Shown one piece after another: positions 18,525 through 28,767 of a stretch of DNA of 64,000 nt. The DNA lies in contig NC_088961.1 in NCBI RefSeq assembly GCF_010111755.1, positions 1,116,001 through 1,180,000 on the forward strand, in the 5' to 3' direction. The stretch comes from Nakaseomyces glabratus (Eukaryota > Ascomycota > Saccharomycetes > Saccharomycetales > Saccharomycetaceae). How positions within the stretch are numbered: the stretch's first letter is position 1; each line of letters starts with the position of its first letter. The notes under the pieces were generated by a model, which made no database searches, was not told the DNA's origin, and worked only from the letters and a program-made list of their open reading frames with translations. The position numbers were made by a program, and so were the translations under genes.

Positions 18525-20180
18525 TCACTCCTTGGAAAGCAGCTCCGTACAAATTGCGGTAACAGTTTTATTTTTTATATTATCAATTGGCTCACGAAGC
18601 TTTTCGTAACACAGTCGCAGTTCTAATGGTGACCATTTATTAGATTCAGGCTGTTCGGTAGCAATCGAATTCCAGTCAATATGTGATTGGTGAGTGTAGT
18701 TATGATTTTGAAGAGTCTTTAACAGCCAGCGGCCTTCCTCATCAGTAACATTTTTGACTTTACTTAGCGCTTCATCTTTGATCATTTTATTCCATTTGTA
18801 TCTGCATTGAATACGTGAACGAGTTCCTCCCATTCTTTCACTAACAACAGTCCAGTTTATCACTTCATTAAAGCCAGGTTTGTCATTAAGAACCCTACCT
18901 TTTGGCCCTCTGGTTAGTAGATGATTATTTTTGTCTTCAGCATCAATGATTCCATCATGAATACCATCCATCTCGGTCTCACGCTTCTGATGATATTCGG
19001 CAGCCTCTTTGAACATGGTTCCAATTACCTCTTTCAGTTTAGTTTCTTCCTCAGCGGTCCATTTTTGTGATGCCCTTTTCTCTCCACACTTGATGTAATT
19101 TCTCCACCTATCTCTGACATCCTCAGGCATTCTTCCCATTTCTTTACCAATAACTGACCATTGTCCCTCCTTTTCAAGACACAATTTCGCCAAAATCTCA
19201 TCTTCTTCTCTTGTCCACTTACCTCTTTGTTCAAAAATATGATATCTTCTTCTAACGTGTTTGTACAAAGATGATCTGGTTCTGTATGGCAAAATTTTAC
19301 AAATGGTTTTCCAAAAGTCATCCCTTTGACCATTATTATTCCATATTCTGTCACAGAGCTGTTCGCGTGTGAAGGAATTCATTTTCTGATATTCATTGAT
19401 ATAAGCGTCAAGTTTAGCGTCTTCTTCTGCATCAAAACCTCTGCCAGCGGATTGTAGTGATGAACTCAGAATACCATCTGATGAATCCAATTTATCTGTC
19501 AATGGCTTTAGAACTTTGCTGTCAATGATTCCCTTTTCCAAAAATGCATCATCCAGTTCGCCTGCACCTTTTATGGTAGAGGGTACACTTCTATTCGCAA
19601 TCTTTTCTTTATTTTTATTACTGATGTCATTATAGTTTTTTTCTGTATCCTTAATTGATTGATCATTATTTGTCGTATTAATTCCATCTGCATAGGAAAA
19701 TGTATTAGTACCATTTTCTGAAAGTGATATACCGACTTTGCCATTGCTCTTGGAGAATTGGTGACTGATCTCATCACTGATCTCATTACCACTGAATGTG
19801 TTATAGTTTTTGGTAACATTATCAGTGACATCCAAGGCCATCTCTAGCCCGGATAATGCTGGATCAACATTGCTATGCGCGTCTTGGTCATCAGCCTTCT
19901 TTGAATGGCGTTTTTTCTTGTTGCTCTTCTTACTCTTCTTCTTTTCACGCTCTTCCCTTTTTCTTTTCTTATCTATGATGCCAACAGCTTTCAAAGCAGC
20001 AATACTAACCTCTGTGTCATCGTCAGCAATCTGACTGCCGATTTCATCCTCACCTTTGTCCTCATTACCTTCCTGATTGCCTTCTTCAACATTCTTCAGG
20101 TATAGCCAGCTAATCGCCTCCTTTTCAGGATTGCTCTCTGCTGTTTTCATACTGTTCCTGTCCTCACCGGGAGCATCCAT
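18525..20180 (-). CDS. NSI1: Myb-like rDNA terminator factor, Nsi1 type (Reb1 family)
   Basis: 551 residues from the only usable in-frame ATG, at 20180; S. cerevisiae Nsi1 has 570. The frame is open for about 35 more codons upstream and looks somewhat coding (KSKKKSRIEPLDYV) but has no ATG, so the start is slightly uncertain. The N-terminal half is low-complexity with a basic stretch (KKRKREEREKKKSKKSNKKKRHSKK). The C-terminal half holds tandem Myb/SANT repeats: WTREEDEILAKLCLEKEGQWSVIGKEMGR…DRWRNYIKCG, then QKWTAEEETKLKEVI and a final repeat ending RIQCRYKWNKMI. Nsi1 binds the Reb1-like site at the end of rDNA, terminates Pol I and supports rDNA silencing. Reb1 is the alternative; length and the YDR026C position favour Nsi1. 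Confidence 0.85.
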   Translation of the reverse strand: MDAPGEDRNSMKTAESNPEKEAISWLYLKNVEEGNQEGNEDKGEDEIGSQIADDDTEVSIAALKAVGIIDKKRKREEREKKKSKKSNKKKRHSKKADDQDAHSNVDPALSGLEMALDVTDNVTKNYNTFSGNEISDEISHQFSKSNGKVGISLSENGTNTFSYADGINTTNNDQSIKDTEKNYNDISNKNKEKIANRSVPSTIKGAGELDDAFLEKGIIDSKVLKPLTDKLDSSDGILSSSLQSAGRGFDAEEDAKLDAYINEYQKMNSFTREQLCDRIWNNNGQRDDFWKTICKILPYRTRSSLYKHVRRRYHIFEQRGKWTREEDEILAKLCLEKEGQWSVIGKEMGRMPEDVRDRWRNYIKCGEKRASQKWTAEEETKLKEVIGTMFKEAAEYHQKRETEMDGIHDGIIDAEDKNNHLLTRGPKGRVLNDKPGFNEVINWTVVSERMGGTRSRIQCRYKWNKMIKDEALSKVKNVTDEEGRWLLKTLQNHNYTHQSHIDWNSIATEQPESNKWSPLELRLCYEKLREPIDNIKNKTVTAICTELLSKE

Positions 20181-20769
20181 ATTAACGTAGTCAAGTGGCT
20201 CTATGCGAGACTTCTTCTTGCTCTTACCGTCGTGTTTAGCAATTGTTGCCAAACCAATTCGCGCTATCGATGGGATTCTTCCTCAACTTCTATCCAAACA
20301 AATATATATAGGTATTTACCACCAGGAAGTAAATGGACGTAGCCAATAATGCTACACATATAGTAGTCCAGTCATTGTCGTTGTTTATATTGCCAAACTT
20401 CCCGATGACCTCTGATCATACGCATAATGTTTGTGAGAAATCACGCAGAAGGCCAGCTTTTCCGGATCGCCTGAACATTTTTTCCAGTTTTTTGGTGTAA
20501 ACAACGTCTCTTTACAGTGTAGTATAAAGTGATATTACTACTCTTCTAGTATAGAATTTGGGCTTGGTAAGCTATTGTTCGGCTGAGTTTACATTATTTA
20601 CTGTGGTTCTAAATCAATTACTAAGTACATGGCTATGTATAAGAGATTAGGAATTATGCATTGGGTTGCTTTTTGTTGTTTTCGAGAGAAGAACTTGTTC
20701 TCTGGAGTTTTTAATGTATGTGCGTTTAATGACACTAGTACCATCGTGTAGTGTTGCCTGATTCTGCCA
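20181..20769. other. NSI1 promoter and VPS54 3' end
   Basis: 589 bp between tandem minus-strand genes. A TATATATAGG stretch near 20303 may be a TATA element for NSI1. No other motif recognised. Confidence 0.55.
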
Positions 20770-23424
20770 CTATGCAGTTGGTGGAGGTGGTGCATGTGCT
20801 TGGTAAAGTCTATCAGAAGCAGTCCTGTATCTTGTTCTGAGGTCATTGTAATAGGTGTCTGGATAAGGGTTGTAATCCTTGAAATTGTGGCCCAATCTTT
20901 GATAGAATTTTTGGAGAATGTCTATGAACTCGCTCAGACAGTCAAAGGACTCACCCATAATCGATAAGTTTTTCGTTGTCTTACCTATTGCTTGACCCTG
21001 AGGAGCTACTGAGTTCATAGATGTTTGATTGAAGAACTTCAAGAAATCGTAAGCTTGTCTCTCGAGCGAAGGAAGGTATATGGATGGCAGATTTAGTGAT
21101 AGAATCATTAACTCATTCAGGTATATCAAAGTCGATAATAGAGGCTCACTGGCAACAAATGTCTTATCACCAACAACAACAGATTTTCTGTGTCCTTGTT
21201 GAGGTTGTTCTGACCCAGATTCTTGTTCCCCATCGTTTGGATCGTTCACCAATAAACTCGGCAGTTTAGTCCATTCTAATGGATCGATATCAATACTTGT
21301 CAGCATATCATTAACCGATTTTTGGATATTAGGGTTCACAATGGCTGGTGTCCATTTTTCGTTGACTATCATTGATTGTAACTTCTTACTATTCCGTGGG
21401 AAAAACTGGCTGATATAACTCTTGACTTGTGCGGCCAACACATCGCTCAAATACTTGGTCAAGAATTCACCTGATAGTGCTTCACACTCTTGTATAAAGG
21501 TAACGCAAACATCATAGAATCTTAAGAAGTAGTTGAACCTGATGCTGCTCGTGCTATCACGCCTAACTGCAATAATCTTACCAGTACGTAGTTGAATTAC
21601 GTGGATGATCTCATTAATTCCTTGTCGTATATCTAACTGAGTTATCATGTTATGCTGGTTTTCATTTGGTTCAGGTACTGAGTTTATTTCGGTTAATGAG
21701 ATATCAAGAAGCAACTTTTGGTGACCATAAAGTCTTCGTAAAGCCAGGATTTCATGTGAAAATATTCTTTGAAGCATGTTAGTAAACTCGTCATTAGTTT
21801 GCTCCCTTATTAACTGAGCTAATCTCGAACCTGATGCTGCTGATGTTGACGTGGAAGCTATGTTTTCATCTGATTTTGGCTTAGAACTTTCCTGAGGCAG
21901 ATAGCCCTTAAGTATTGACTTCAGCTCTGCAAGAGTCCTTTCCTGATACAGTTCAAATGCTCCAGTTAGTTCCTCACAACTGTATAATTTCCTAATATAA
22001 TCAACTATACTATTCCTTAAGTCTTCACTGAAGTTATATTGCTCTTTTTCCTTATTGGTAGTTCTAATATACTCAATCGTGAAAGAGCCCTCCTTCTTCA
22101 TACAGTAGTCACGGATATCTTTTATTAGGATGTCGCATAGCATTAAGGAATACTTGCCCCCAATTTCGATCGCAATATTAGTTATAAATTCTCTGCATTC
22201 AGACAAGGCGGGGACAGATTTGAGGTTAAGGAGCTTGAAAGGCCATTCATTAGTCCAAGCTTGGACAACCTTGTCACTATTATCACCATGTATCAAATTG
22301 TTTATTGAAGATGTTAGATCTAAGCATTTTTGTAATTCTTCTTTCTCATAGATCTCCTGGCATTCTCTTATTTTCTCTTTAATTAACCGAACTTGTAATA
22401 AACCTTGCTCTAGTTTTTCGACATTTCTCCTTCTGAATATTTTCTTCAGTTTTGCGAGTCGGACTTCAATTTCATTTCTTTCGACATTAACTAACGATTT
22501 GCTTAACTCATCTAGTAGTCCTAAGCCTTTTTTGATACTTACCTCTAAGTCATCAACTTCTGATAGTGTTCTATAAAATTTATGGGACGATTTTGAGATC
22601 TCTTTTATTAAGAGATTCTCGACAACATCTAAATAATCATTCAAATTTCTTCTTAAATTGCCATATCCTATCACTCTATCTTCTGCACCACTTACACTGA
22701 AATTCTCTAATTGTAGCTCCACTCCTTCTAAAACTTTATGAAATACTCGAGGATTGTCCAGCTTGAAATTGTCATCCATGTAAAAGTCTGGGACACCTGC
22801 ATTTTTAAGTTGTGTGTCCCAACTGGTGACTTCTTTATCATCTTCCAGGGCGTCATTTTCATCTAGCTTGTCGTCACTTAATTGTCTAATTTGTTGCATT
22901 CGGTTGGCGCTTTTAATATTATTTGTCGCTTTGAACACAGAATATTCAGAATTAATCAATTTTCTGTAGACATCTAACTTCTCTTTCCATTCAGTTGGCA
23001 ATGAGTTCTTTGTTAATGTGATAGGCGGTATATCAGACACAGTAGGATAACTCAACCAATTTTTCCTTCTAGTATTCATCACAACTTCAAAAATGGCATT
23101 GTTTCCTAGTGGTGAATAATCCATTGAACCGCTATGGCGCATATTATCAAAGGCAAAGGGTCTGCCGTGGCCTGGTCTTCCAAATTGAGATGTGGATTCA
23201 AAGCTTCTCCTGACACTCATCGAATCCATAGATATCCTAGACGAACTCTTCACTTGATTACTTACACTGACACTTCGGAGATCATCATTCAAAGATGACG
23301 AGTCATCATCAGCTATAGAGGAGGAAGGTGTGTTGGACGGTATTACACTATCCTTTCCAGAAGTGTTGGATACAACAATGTTAGCAGGTACCTCCTTATC
23401 GCCCCGTTTTGAACTTTCAGACAT
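20770..23424 (-). CDS. VPS54: GARP tethering complex subunit Vps54
   Basis: 884 residues; S. cerevisiae Vps54 has 889. Together with Vps51, Vps52 and Vps53 it forms the GARP complex, which tethers endosome-derived vesicles at the late Golgi. A Ser-rich N-terminal region (about 1-130) is followed by the conserved start of the tethering region (SYPTVSDIPPITLTKNSLPTEWKEKL), a long helical, charged segment with coiled-coil character (about 240-400, e.g. LSEVDDLEVSIKKGLGLLDELSKSL), and the Vps54 C-terminal domain (…FLTKYLSDVLAAQVKSYISQFFPRN…). Synteny matches YDR027C. The extreme C-terminus (QAHAPPPPTA) is short and Pro-rich. Confidence 0.95.
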   Translation of the reverse strand: MSESSKRGDKEVPANIVVSNTSGKDSVIPSNTPSSSIADDDSSSLNDDLRSVSVSNQVKSSSRISMDSMSVRRSFESTSQFGRPGHGRPFAFDNMRHSGSMDYSPLGNNAIFEVVMNTRRKNWLSYPTVSDIPPITLTKNSLPTEWKEKLDVYRKLINSEYSVFKATNNIKSANRMQQIRQLSDDKLDENDALEDDKEVTSWDTQLKNAGVPDFYMDDNFKLDNPRVFHKVLEGVELQLENFSVSGAEDRVIGYGNLRRNLNDYLDVVENLLIKEISKSSHKFYRTLSEVDDLEVSIKKGLGLLDELSKSLVNVERNEIEVRLAKLKKIFRRRNVEKLEQGLLQVRLIKEKIRECQEIYEKEELQKCLDLTSSINNLIHGDNSDKVVQAWTNEWPFKLLNLKSVPALSECREFITNIAIEIGGKYSLMLCDILIKDIRDYCMKKEGSFTIEYIRTTNKEKEQYNFSEDLRNSIVDYIRKLYSCEELTGAFELYQERTLAELKSILKGYLPQESSKPKSDENIASTSTSAASGSRLAQLIREQTNDEFTNMLQRIFSHEILALRRLYGHQKLLLDISLTEINSVPEPNENQHNMITQLDIRQGINEIIHVIQLRTGKIIAVRRDSTSSIRFNYFLRFYDVCVTFIQECEALSGEFLTKYLSDVLAAQVKSYISQFFPRNSKKLQSMIVNEKWTPAIVNPNIQKSVNDMLTSIDIDPLEWTKLPSLLVNDPNDGEQESGSEQPQQGHRKSVVVGDKTFVASEPLLSTLIYLNELMILSLNLPSIYLPSLERQAYDFLKFFNQTSMNSVAPQGQAIGKTTKNLSIMGESFDCLSEFIDILQKFYQRLGHNFKDYNPYPDTYYNDLRTRYRTASDRLYQAHAPPPPTA

Positions 23425-24275
23425 GCAGACTGGTGTTGATTGATTTAAACTTGTAAATGTTCACTTAAATGCTCAGAATATAACAAATCTGAAAGCATAA
23501 CAACCTAATATGTGACCTTGATTGAATTAGCAATTCTTGTCTATATTATTTGTCTTCAAATTGGGGCCTATTAACCGAGTAAGTTTATCAAAGAGAGACC
23601 AGTAACGTAAAAGTAATGTTTAAAGCTCGCCAAACTGGTTTAGGTCTTACAATTTGCAAGTATTATAAGAACTGTCTATGACTACAATTGACTTTTCTGT
23701 TATTGTTGTTTTACTTCCGTTATTTTGTCATTTCAGTCCTAAACTCAAAGGGCGAGCGTTCGCTATGAAAAATAGGATCCAAATCCTTCAAAAGTGTTAC
23801 TATCATATGTGAATTGTGAATTGGTTCTTGAAGTTGTTTTAAATATAATGTTGGGAATTTTAAGATTTTATTTATTACTAAAAAAATAAGTATGTCTTGT
23901 ATTTATCTTGCCTTATTTAAATTTTCATTAGACATATGCCATTAAAGTGCAAAATTAACGGTCAGGAAATTGATCGATGGATTCAACTTATATGAAAAAT
24001 CGGGATTGTGGCTACGAAATATATGAATAATATGATCAATATCCGACACAAAAGAAGAAAATTGAAGGTATTTATGGAATCTTATCCTGGCTCCTAATAG
24101 TGTGATCATGACACGATGAAACAAGTTTTGATACTCAATCTGTGTTGTCATCAAATGGGTTTTCCTCTCAACGGAAAATAAAAGAATATGAAGACTTGTG
24201 AAAGAAAAAATGCCACTCTTTAGTTTTATAGTCTAATAATTGTTAAGGGTCAGATCCGTTAACTGATGTTATGTC
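23425..24275. other. VPS54 promoter and REG1 3' end
   Basis: 851 bp, AT-rich. A 70-codon open frame on the minus strand (23942-24154) has no recognisable similarity. No clear motif. Confidence 0.55.
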
Positions 24276-27200
24276 TCATTTATCTTCACGTCTATTTTCT
24301 GGTCTTTTCCACGAGTTTAAATACTTGCTGGCAGCATTCTTAGCGCTTTGCATCATTTTCTGTAGACTTTCATTACTTAGGTCTTTGTTAGTATCAGGAT
24401 TTTCATTATCACTGAAACTTTGGCCAGTTCCGGAATGGCTAAAGTTATTTTTGGACATAATGTTAGTACTTGATTGTTGTGGTGAGGGTGAATTTGATTT
24501 ATCTGATAGTATGCCTTCTTTGTTTATGACAGATTTCACTGAGTTGTACCTAGGTGAAAATGACCCTTTAATGGCAACATCACTAGATGCAACATCTGGG
24601 GCAGTATTGGAAGGAATTTTAAAGTTCTTTGATACCTCAATCGATGAAATTGGGCCCACATTAGAAGGAGGTATAACATTCTTATGTCCCGATACAGATT
24701 TGGCGGTAGCATTTGTCTGATGATTTACAGGTTGTGGTGTCTCAATACCAAAAAAGCTTGCCGAATCAGAAGTATTATCAGATGAATCTTCGTCATTACT
24801 GTCTGAATTGAAAATAAAACTCTTAGAAGATTGATTTCTTTTCAGAGGAATACCAGGCGAACTACTGTTGCTAATAAAGTTGTTTTTTTCTCGTGTTGCA
24901 TCATCTATAGTTTCGCCTGTTATAAAGCTTCTGGTCTTCACTGGAGGAATAAAGTCTGCATTATGCTCGTTCGGCATATTTAAATCTTTGATTGACGTAG
25001 AAGTGCCTGATTTCCCTAAAGTAACAGTACGTTTTAATGTTAATCCGTCATCTGATTCATCATCTTCATCACTATCCTCTGAGTCTTCATCTTCATCACT
25101 GCTATTCAGTTGAGAGTCTTCAATAAACTGTTGCTCAGAGTCGGATGATGAATAACCATGATTTTCATTACTGAGAAAGTTTTGTCTCAATGGTGTACTT
25201 TTGCCACTATCAGAGGAAGAGTTGTAACTCGATGGACTTTTGCTGGCTTTACTCAGAAAAGGTGGAGTATCTGTAGGTGAAGGAATCATAATGTTGGTTC
25301 TTTTATCAAGAGGACTGTTAATATCATACCCTGTATGATCACTTTCAGTAATTGACGTGTCTAGACCAATTCCTTCAGGAACATCGACAATATCACAATG
25401 GTCTAGAGGCAAGAAACTCGACGTATCACCAGTATACACAGAGTTGTAGTCATATATGTAATCATAACCTCTAGATGTGTTGACATTGTGAGAAACAGCA
25501 TTTCCGTAATTATAAATGTCACTTGTTTCAGATTCTTCGTCAGAACCATAGTTTAATGTTGTGGCAGGAAGAAGCTTAATAATTGGACGTACACCAGTTC
25601 TGGAAGTCACTGATGAACCGATAGATGAATTATCAGTAACAGGTGAATGAACTGTTGAGTCTGATCTTCTTGAAAATCTAGCATTTATGAATAGTCCACC
25701 ATAGTCTTCCTCATCTTCGTTATCGTCAGAAGGAGATGACACTGAATCATCTGAAATAGGACTTTCTGGTATTTTACTCTCTTGATTTCTCTGGCCTTTT
25801 TCACCTTTCCGCACAAACCTGATGTTGTTATTGGAAGGAGCAGAACTTGGACTTACAGATGAAGTTTGATGAAGGTTATTACTATTACTTTCATAGTCTG
25901 AATCAACCTCGCTATCTGAGCTTGGATATCGCAGAGCCATACACTGCTCGACTCTGTCATTAAAATGAATATGCCTTGATGGAGCACTTTTCTTTTGTTC
26001 TTGACCGGTTCCTTTTTCCGAGTATTTTGAAGAAAGGATTGATGATAGTGGTTGTTTGGCTTGTGGTGCAACTATATCTTGAGCAGGAGATGCTACAACA
26101 TTTGGTGACTGGATAGGAGTAACCAGACTACCTGATTTAACTGAAGATTGTTCATTGATCGGAGTATCAGAGTGAAAACTCTTGCTATCGGCAACAGCAT
26201 AGTTTGGCGTTGTAGAGGAAGATCTAGGAGGGTTATGTAAATTGGATTCACTATTTTCCCTGCTTGGTGCTCCACTTCCAGGTCTACTTCTTGGTGTTGT
26301 GTAATATTGGGCATTGACTCTAGCAGCCAAAGCATCGTAATCATCATGAACATCCTTAAGTCCGTTGGGATCCATTACTACTGATGCGTGTTTCATATCG
26401 TTGATATGTTTTCTCGCTTCATTTAGTTTCCATTGAGCATTTTCTTCAATAATCTCTGTTACCGATCTTTTCTTTAAAATAGGTTTTGGAGTAACTGATC
26501 TTTTTCCTTTCGATGGTATTCTCTTTGATGTTTCATCATCTGAACCATAACCTATAGAAATTTCGTGCTCCGAATCCGTTTCAATATCGCCATTTTCTTT
26601 CCTCTTATTTTTCTTATTTTTATGCTGGTCACGGACGATCGGACCATACAGCCACGTAACATCAGAATCCTTTGACCAGTTCAGTATTTCTGGTGAAACG
26701 GTCTTTAAATGATTTCTGGCTTTTGCCCAAGTTCTCCATGATGCATTCTCCAATCTAGCTGCATTTACAAGATCAACGTCTCTCTTCTTCTTTTTTAAGA
26801 TGATATACTTCCATGAGTTGGATATTTCCGATTCTTTCCACTGATGAGATAAGTAATCTACATGTCTCTCTGGTTCTACCACAACGTCATTGTCATCTTG
26901 TGGGATAAAATAATTGTCATTATCTGCTGGAGGAGGTGACACAGAAGCTGACTGTTCGTGAAGATGATCGTAATGACTAATATCTTCATTATAGTAGCTC
27001 TCCGTGCCATGGCTTGCCGGCTCATCATCAACTAATTTGCTGTCTGCTTCATCATCGGATGATTTTTCTGACGGCTTCTTTGTAGGGTCTATAAAATCGT
27101 CTAGAAGACCCATTGATCGCGTCCTCTTAAGATTGAACGTTGATTTCTTAAAGTCATCTTCATTTTCGGCCTCTACTGCCATAGAAACAGATGGACCCAT

Positions 27201-27302
27201 ATCGTCGTAATCATTGTAAGGTAATTGCTTCTTGTTGGAATCTTCCTTCTTGTCTGAAGAAGCATTTTGATTTTTAAAGTAGTCTGCTAAATTGGTAGAC
27301 AT
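24276..27302 (-). CDS. REG1: PP1 regulatory subunit Reg1 (glucose repression)
   Basis: 1008 residues; S. cerevisiae Reg1 has 1014. Reg1 directs the PP1 phosphatase Glc7 to Snf1 kinase and so maintains glucose repression. The PP1-docking RVxF motif appears as RHIHFNDRVEQCMALRYPSS (RHIHF near residues 442-446). A conserved N-terminal part includes VDYLSHQWKESEISNSWKYIILKKKKRDVDLVNAARLENASWRTWAK. Most of the rest is Ser/Asn/Asp-rich and disordered, with acidic runs (SSDEDEDSEDSDEDDESDDG). The C-terminus ends in a basic helix (MMQSAKNAASKYLNSWKRPENRR). In S. cerevisiae its duplicate REG2 sits in the sister block; only this copy is in view. Confidence 0.95.
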   Translation of the reverse strand: MSTNLADYFKNQNASSDKKEDSNKKQLPYNDYDDMGPSVSMAVEAENEDDFKKSTFNLKRTRSMGLLDDFIDPTKKPSEKSSDDEADSKLVDDEPASHGTESYYNEDISHYDHLHEQSASVSPPPADNDNYFIPQDDNDVVVEPERHVDYLSHQWKESEISNSWKYIILKKKKRDVDLVNAARLENASWRTWAKARNHLKTVSPEILNWSKDSDVTWLYGPIVRDQHKNKKNKRKENGDIETDSEHEISIGYGSDDETSKRIPSKGKRSVTPKPILKKRSVTEIIEENAQWKLNEARKHINDMKHASVVMDPNGLKDVHDDYDALAARVNAQYYTTPRSRPGSGAPSRENSESNLHNPPRSSSTTPNYAVADSKSFHSDTPINEQSSVKSGSLVTPIQSPNVVASPAQDIVAPQAKQPLSSILSSKYSEKGTGQEQKKSAPSRHIHFNDRVEQCMALRYPSSDSEVDSDYESNSNNLHQTSSVSPSSAPSNNNIRFVRKGEKGQRNQESKIPESPISDDSVSSPSDDNEDEEDYGGLFINARFSRRSDSTVHSPVTDNSSIGSSVTSRTGVRPIIKLLPATTLNYGSDEESETSDIYNYGNAVSHNVNTSRGYDYIYDYNSVYTGDTSSFLPLDHCDIVDVPEGIGLDTSITESDHTGYDINSPLDKRTNIMIPSPTDTPPFLSKASKSPSSYNSSSDSGKSTPLRQNFLSNENHGYSSSDSEQQFIEDSQLNSSDEDEDSEDSDEDDESDDGLTLKRTVTLGKSGTSTSIKDLNMPNEHNADFIPPVKTRSFITGETIDDATREKNNFISNSSSPGIPLKRNQSSKSFIFNSDSNDEDSSDNTSDSASFFGIETPQPVNHQTNATAKSVSGHKNVIPPSNVGPISSIEVSKNFKIPSNTAPDVASSDVAIKGSFSPRYNSVKSVINKEGILSDKSNSPSPQQSSTNIMSKNNFSHSGTGQSFSDNENPDTNKDLSNESLQKMMQSAKNAASKYLNSWKRPENRREDK

Positions 27303-28767
27303 ATTTGGTAACTCAAACTAAAGTCGGAAAATGTATGAATGCTATAGTAAGCAACAATCAGAGATAACTTCTTCTAACTCTTTTTTTTGGTTCCTATGAG
27401 ATGATATGAATTTATATTGCACTGAGTCTTATTGAAACTCCTGTCTGTAATCTTAGCTTTCACTACCAAAATCTTCTATGGATGAAACTGTAGGCCAGTA
27501 AAATGGACACTCTAATCAGTTGATTTGTAGTTCAATATCGTACAATATCTAGGCGATCCAAAGTCCTCTTTAGCCTCTGATAAAATTAGCACTTGATGTC
27601 TCTTATATCTTTAATTAATACTTCGCAGAGATACTCTGGTTCTAAAGGATATAATAAAAAAAATATGTTTCTTATCCCTTTTGTTCTCTTAACGATGTTC
27701 TTAGTCTCTTTTCAGCAAACCTCTGAGTTAAACCTATTTCTCTTCTGACTATTGCCAACACAAAACTACCAGTAACGCAAACAAGTTAATAGGCTAAATA
27801 AAAGCACGGTAACGATAATAATTAAGCGTTCTTCAAGTGTATTGAGCTTGATTCCTTTCTTGTCAGATTTAACAATTGCAGGTAAGTTCAAGTAATAGGA
27901 GGAGTCTGGTCTTCAAAAAGAAAACAGATTCTTATTTTCTTCCTTCAGAACAATTCAATATTCTGCTCTATGCCCGCTATGTAATACTTAGAAGCTTCTA
28001 ATGGCACCTAGTCTCTCTTTGTCCTAAGCACGGATCTGCTTCTTCTTACACCTGCTTTGTCTATATTCTAACTTATCGTACTTCTAGCAACCAGAAAAGA
28101 TAGATCTCAGAAACTCGACAAATGAAACCTTGTGATTCCCTTCTAACTAGATCAAATCCTATTAGTTCCTGTATCTGAACCTTTCAACAAGCTACAAAAT
28201 GGGATCCTCTTTGCTTTAAATGTTTCTAGTGTTCCCACTTCTATTGTTCCCACTTCTATTTTTCCCTCCCAAAGACTTTCTCGTCCCTTGTGGGTTCCCT
28301 TTCTGAACTTTGCGACTTCTTCGGGATCGGTGACATTAACTAATTAAAACTATAATAATTGGAAGATATTCCTATCAGAACTATTGTTTTACAATTTACA
28401 TACTTGGAGGTTCAAAGATATGACTATAGAGATATGGTTGGCTTATCAAAGTAATTTTGAGCTATTTTTTGGATGTACTTTTTTCAACTTCTATATGAAG
28501 AACCTATTGTCTCTTCAGCAATATCTAATTATAATGTGACTCTGTAGAAAAAAAGACTGGTGGTTATTAAATATTTAAATCTACAATAGAGTGGCTTTGT
28601 CAAATGATATGGACATCATAATTATCTTGAGAACGTATGTAACTTAACGAATATATATGTGGGGCGAATCCGCCATCGGGTATTTCTCAGGGAATACCCC
28701 GTGGGGTAAAATTCAGGCACACTATAGATGACATTATTTGCGAATATTGACGCTACAAATAAGAAGA
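27303..28767. other. REG1 promoter and RAD28 3' end
   Basis: 1.47 kb of AT-rich DNA without a convincing frame. It contains a perfect 15-bp tandem duplication (28231-28260, unit GTTCCCACTTCTATT) in a pyrimidine-rich tract. No RNA gene signature was found; the length is on the long side for this genome. Confidence 0.55.
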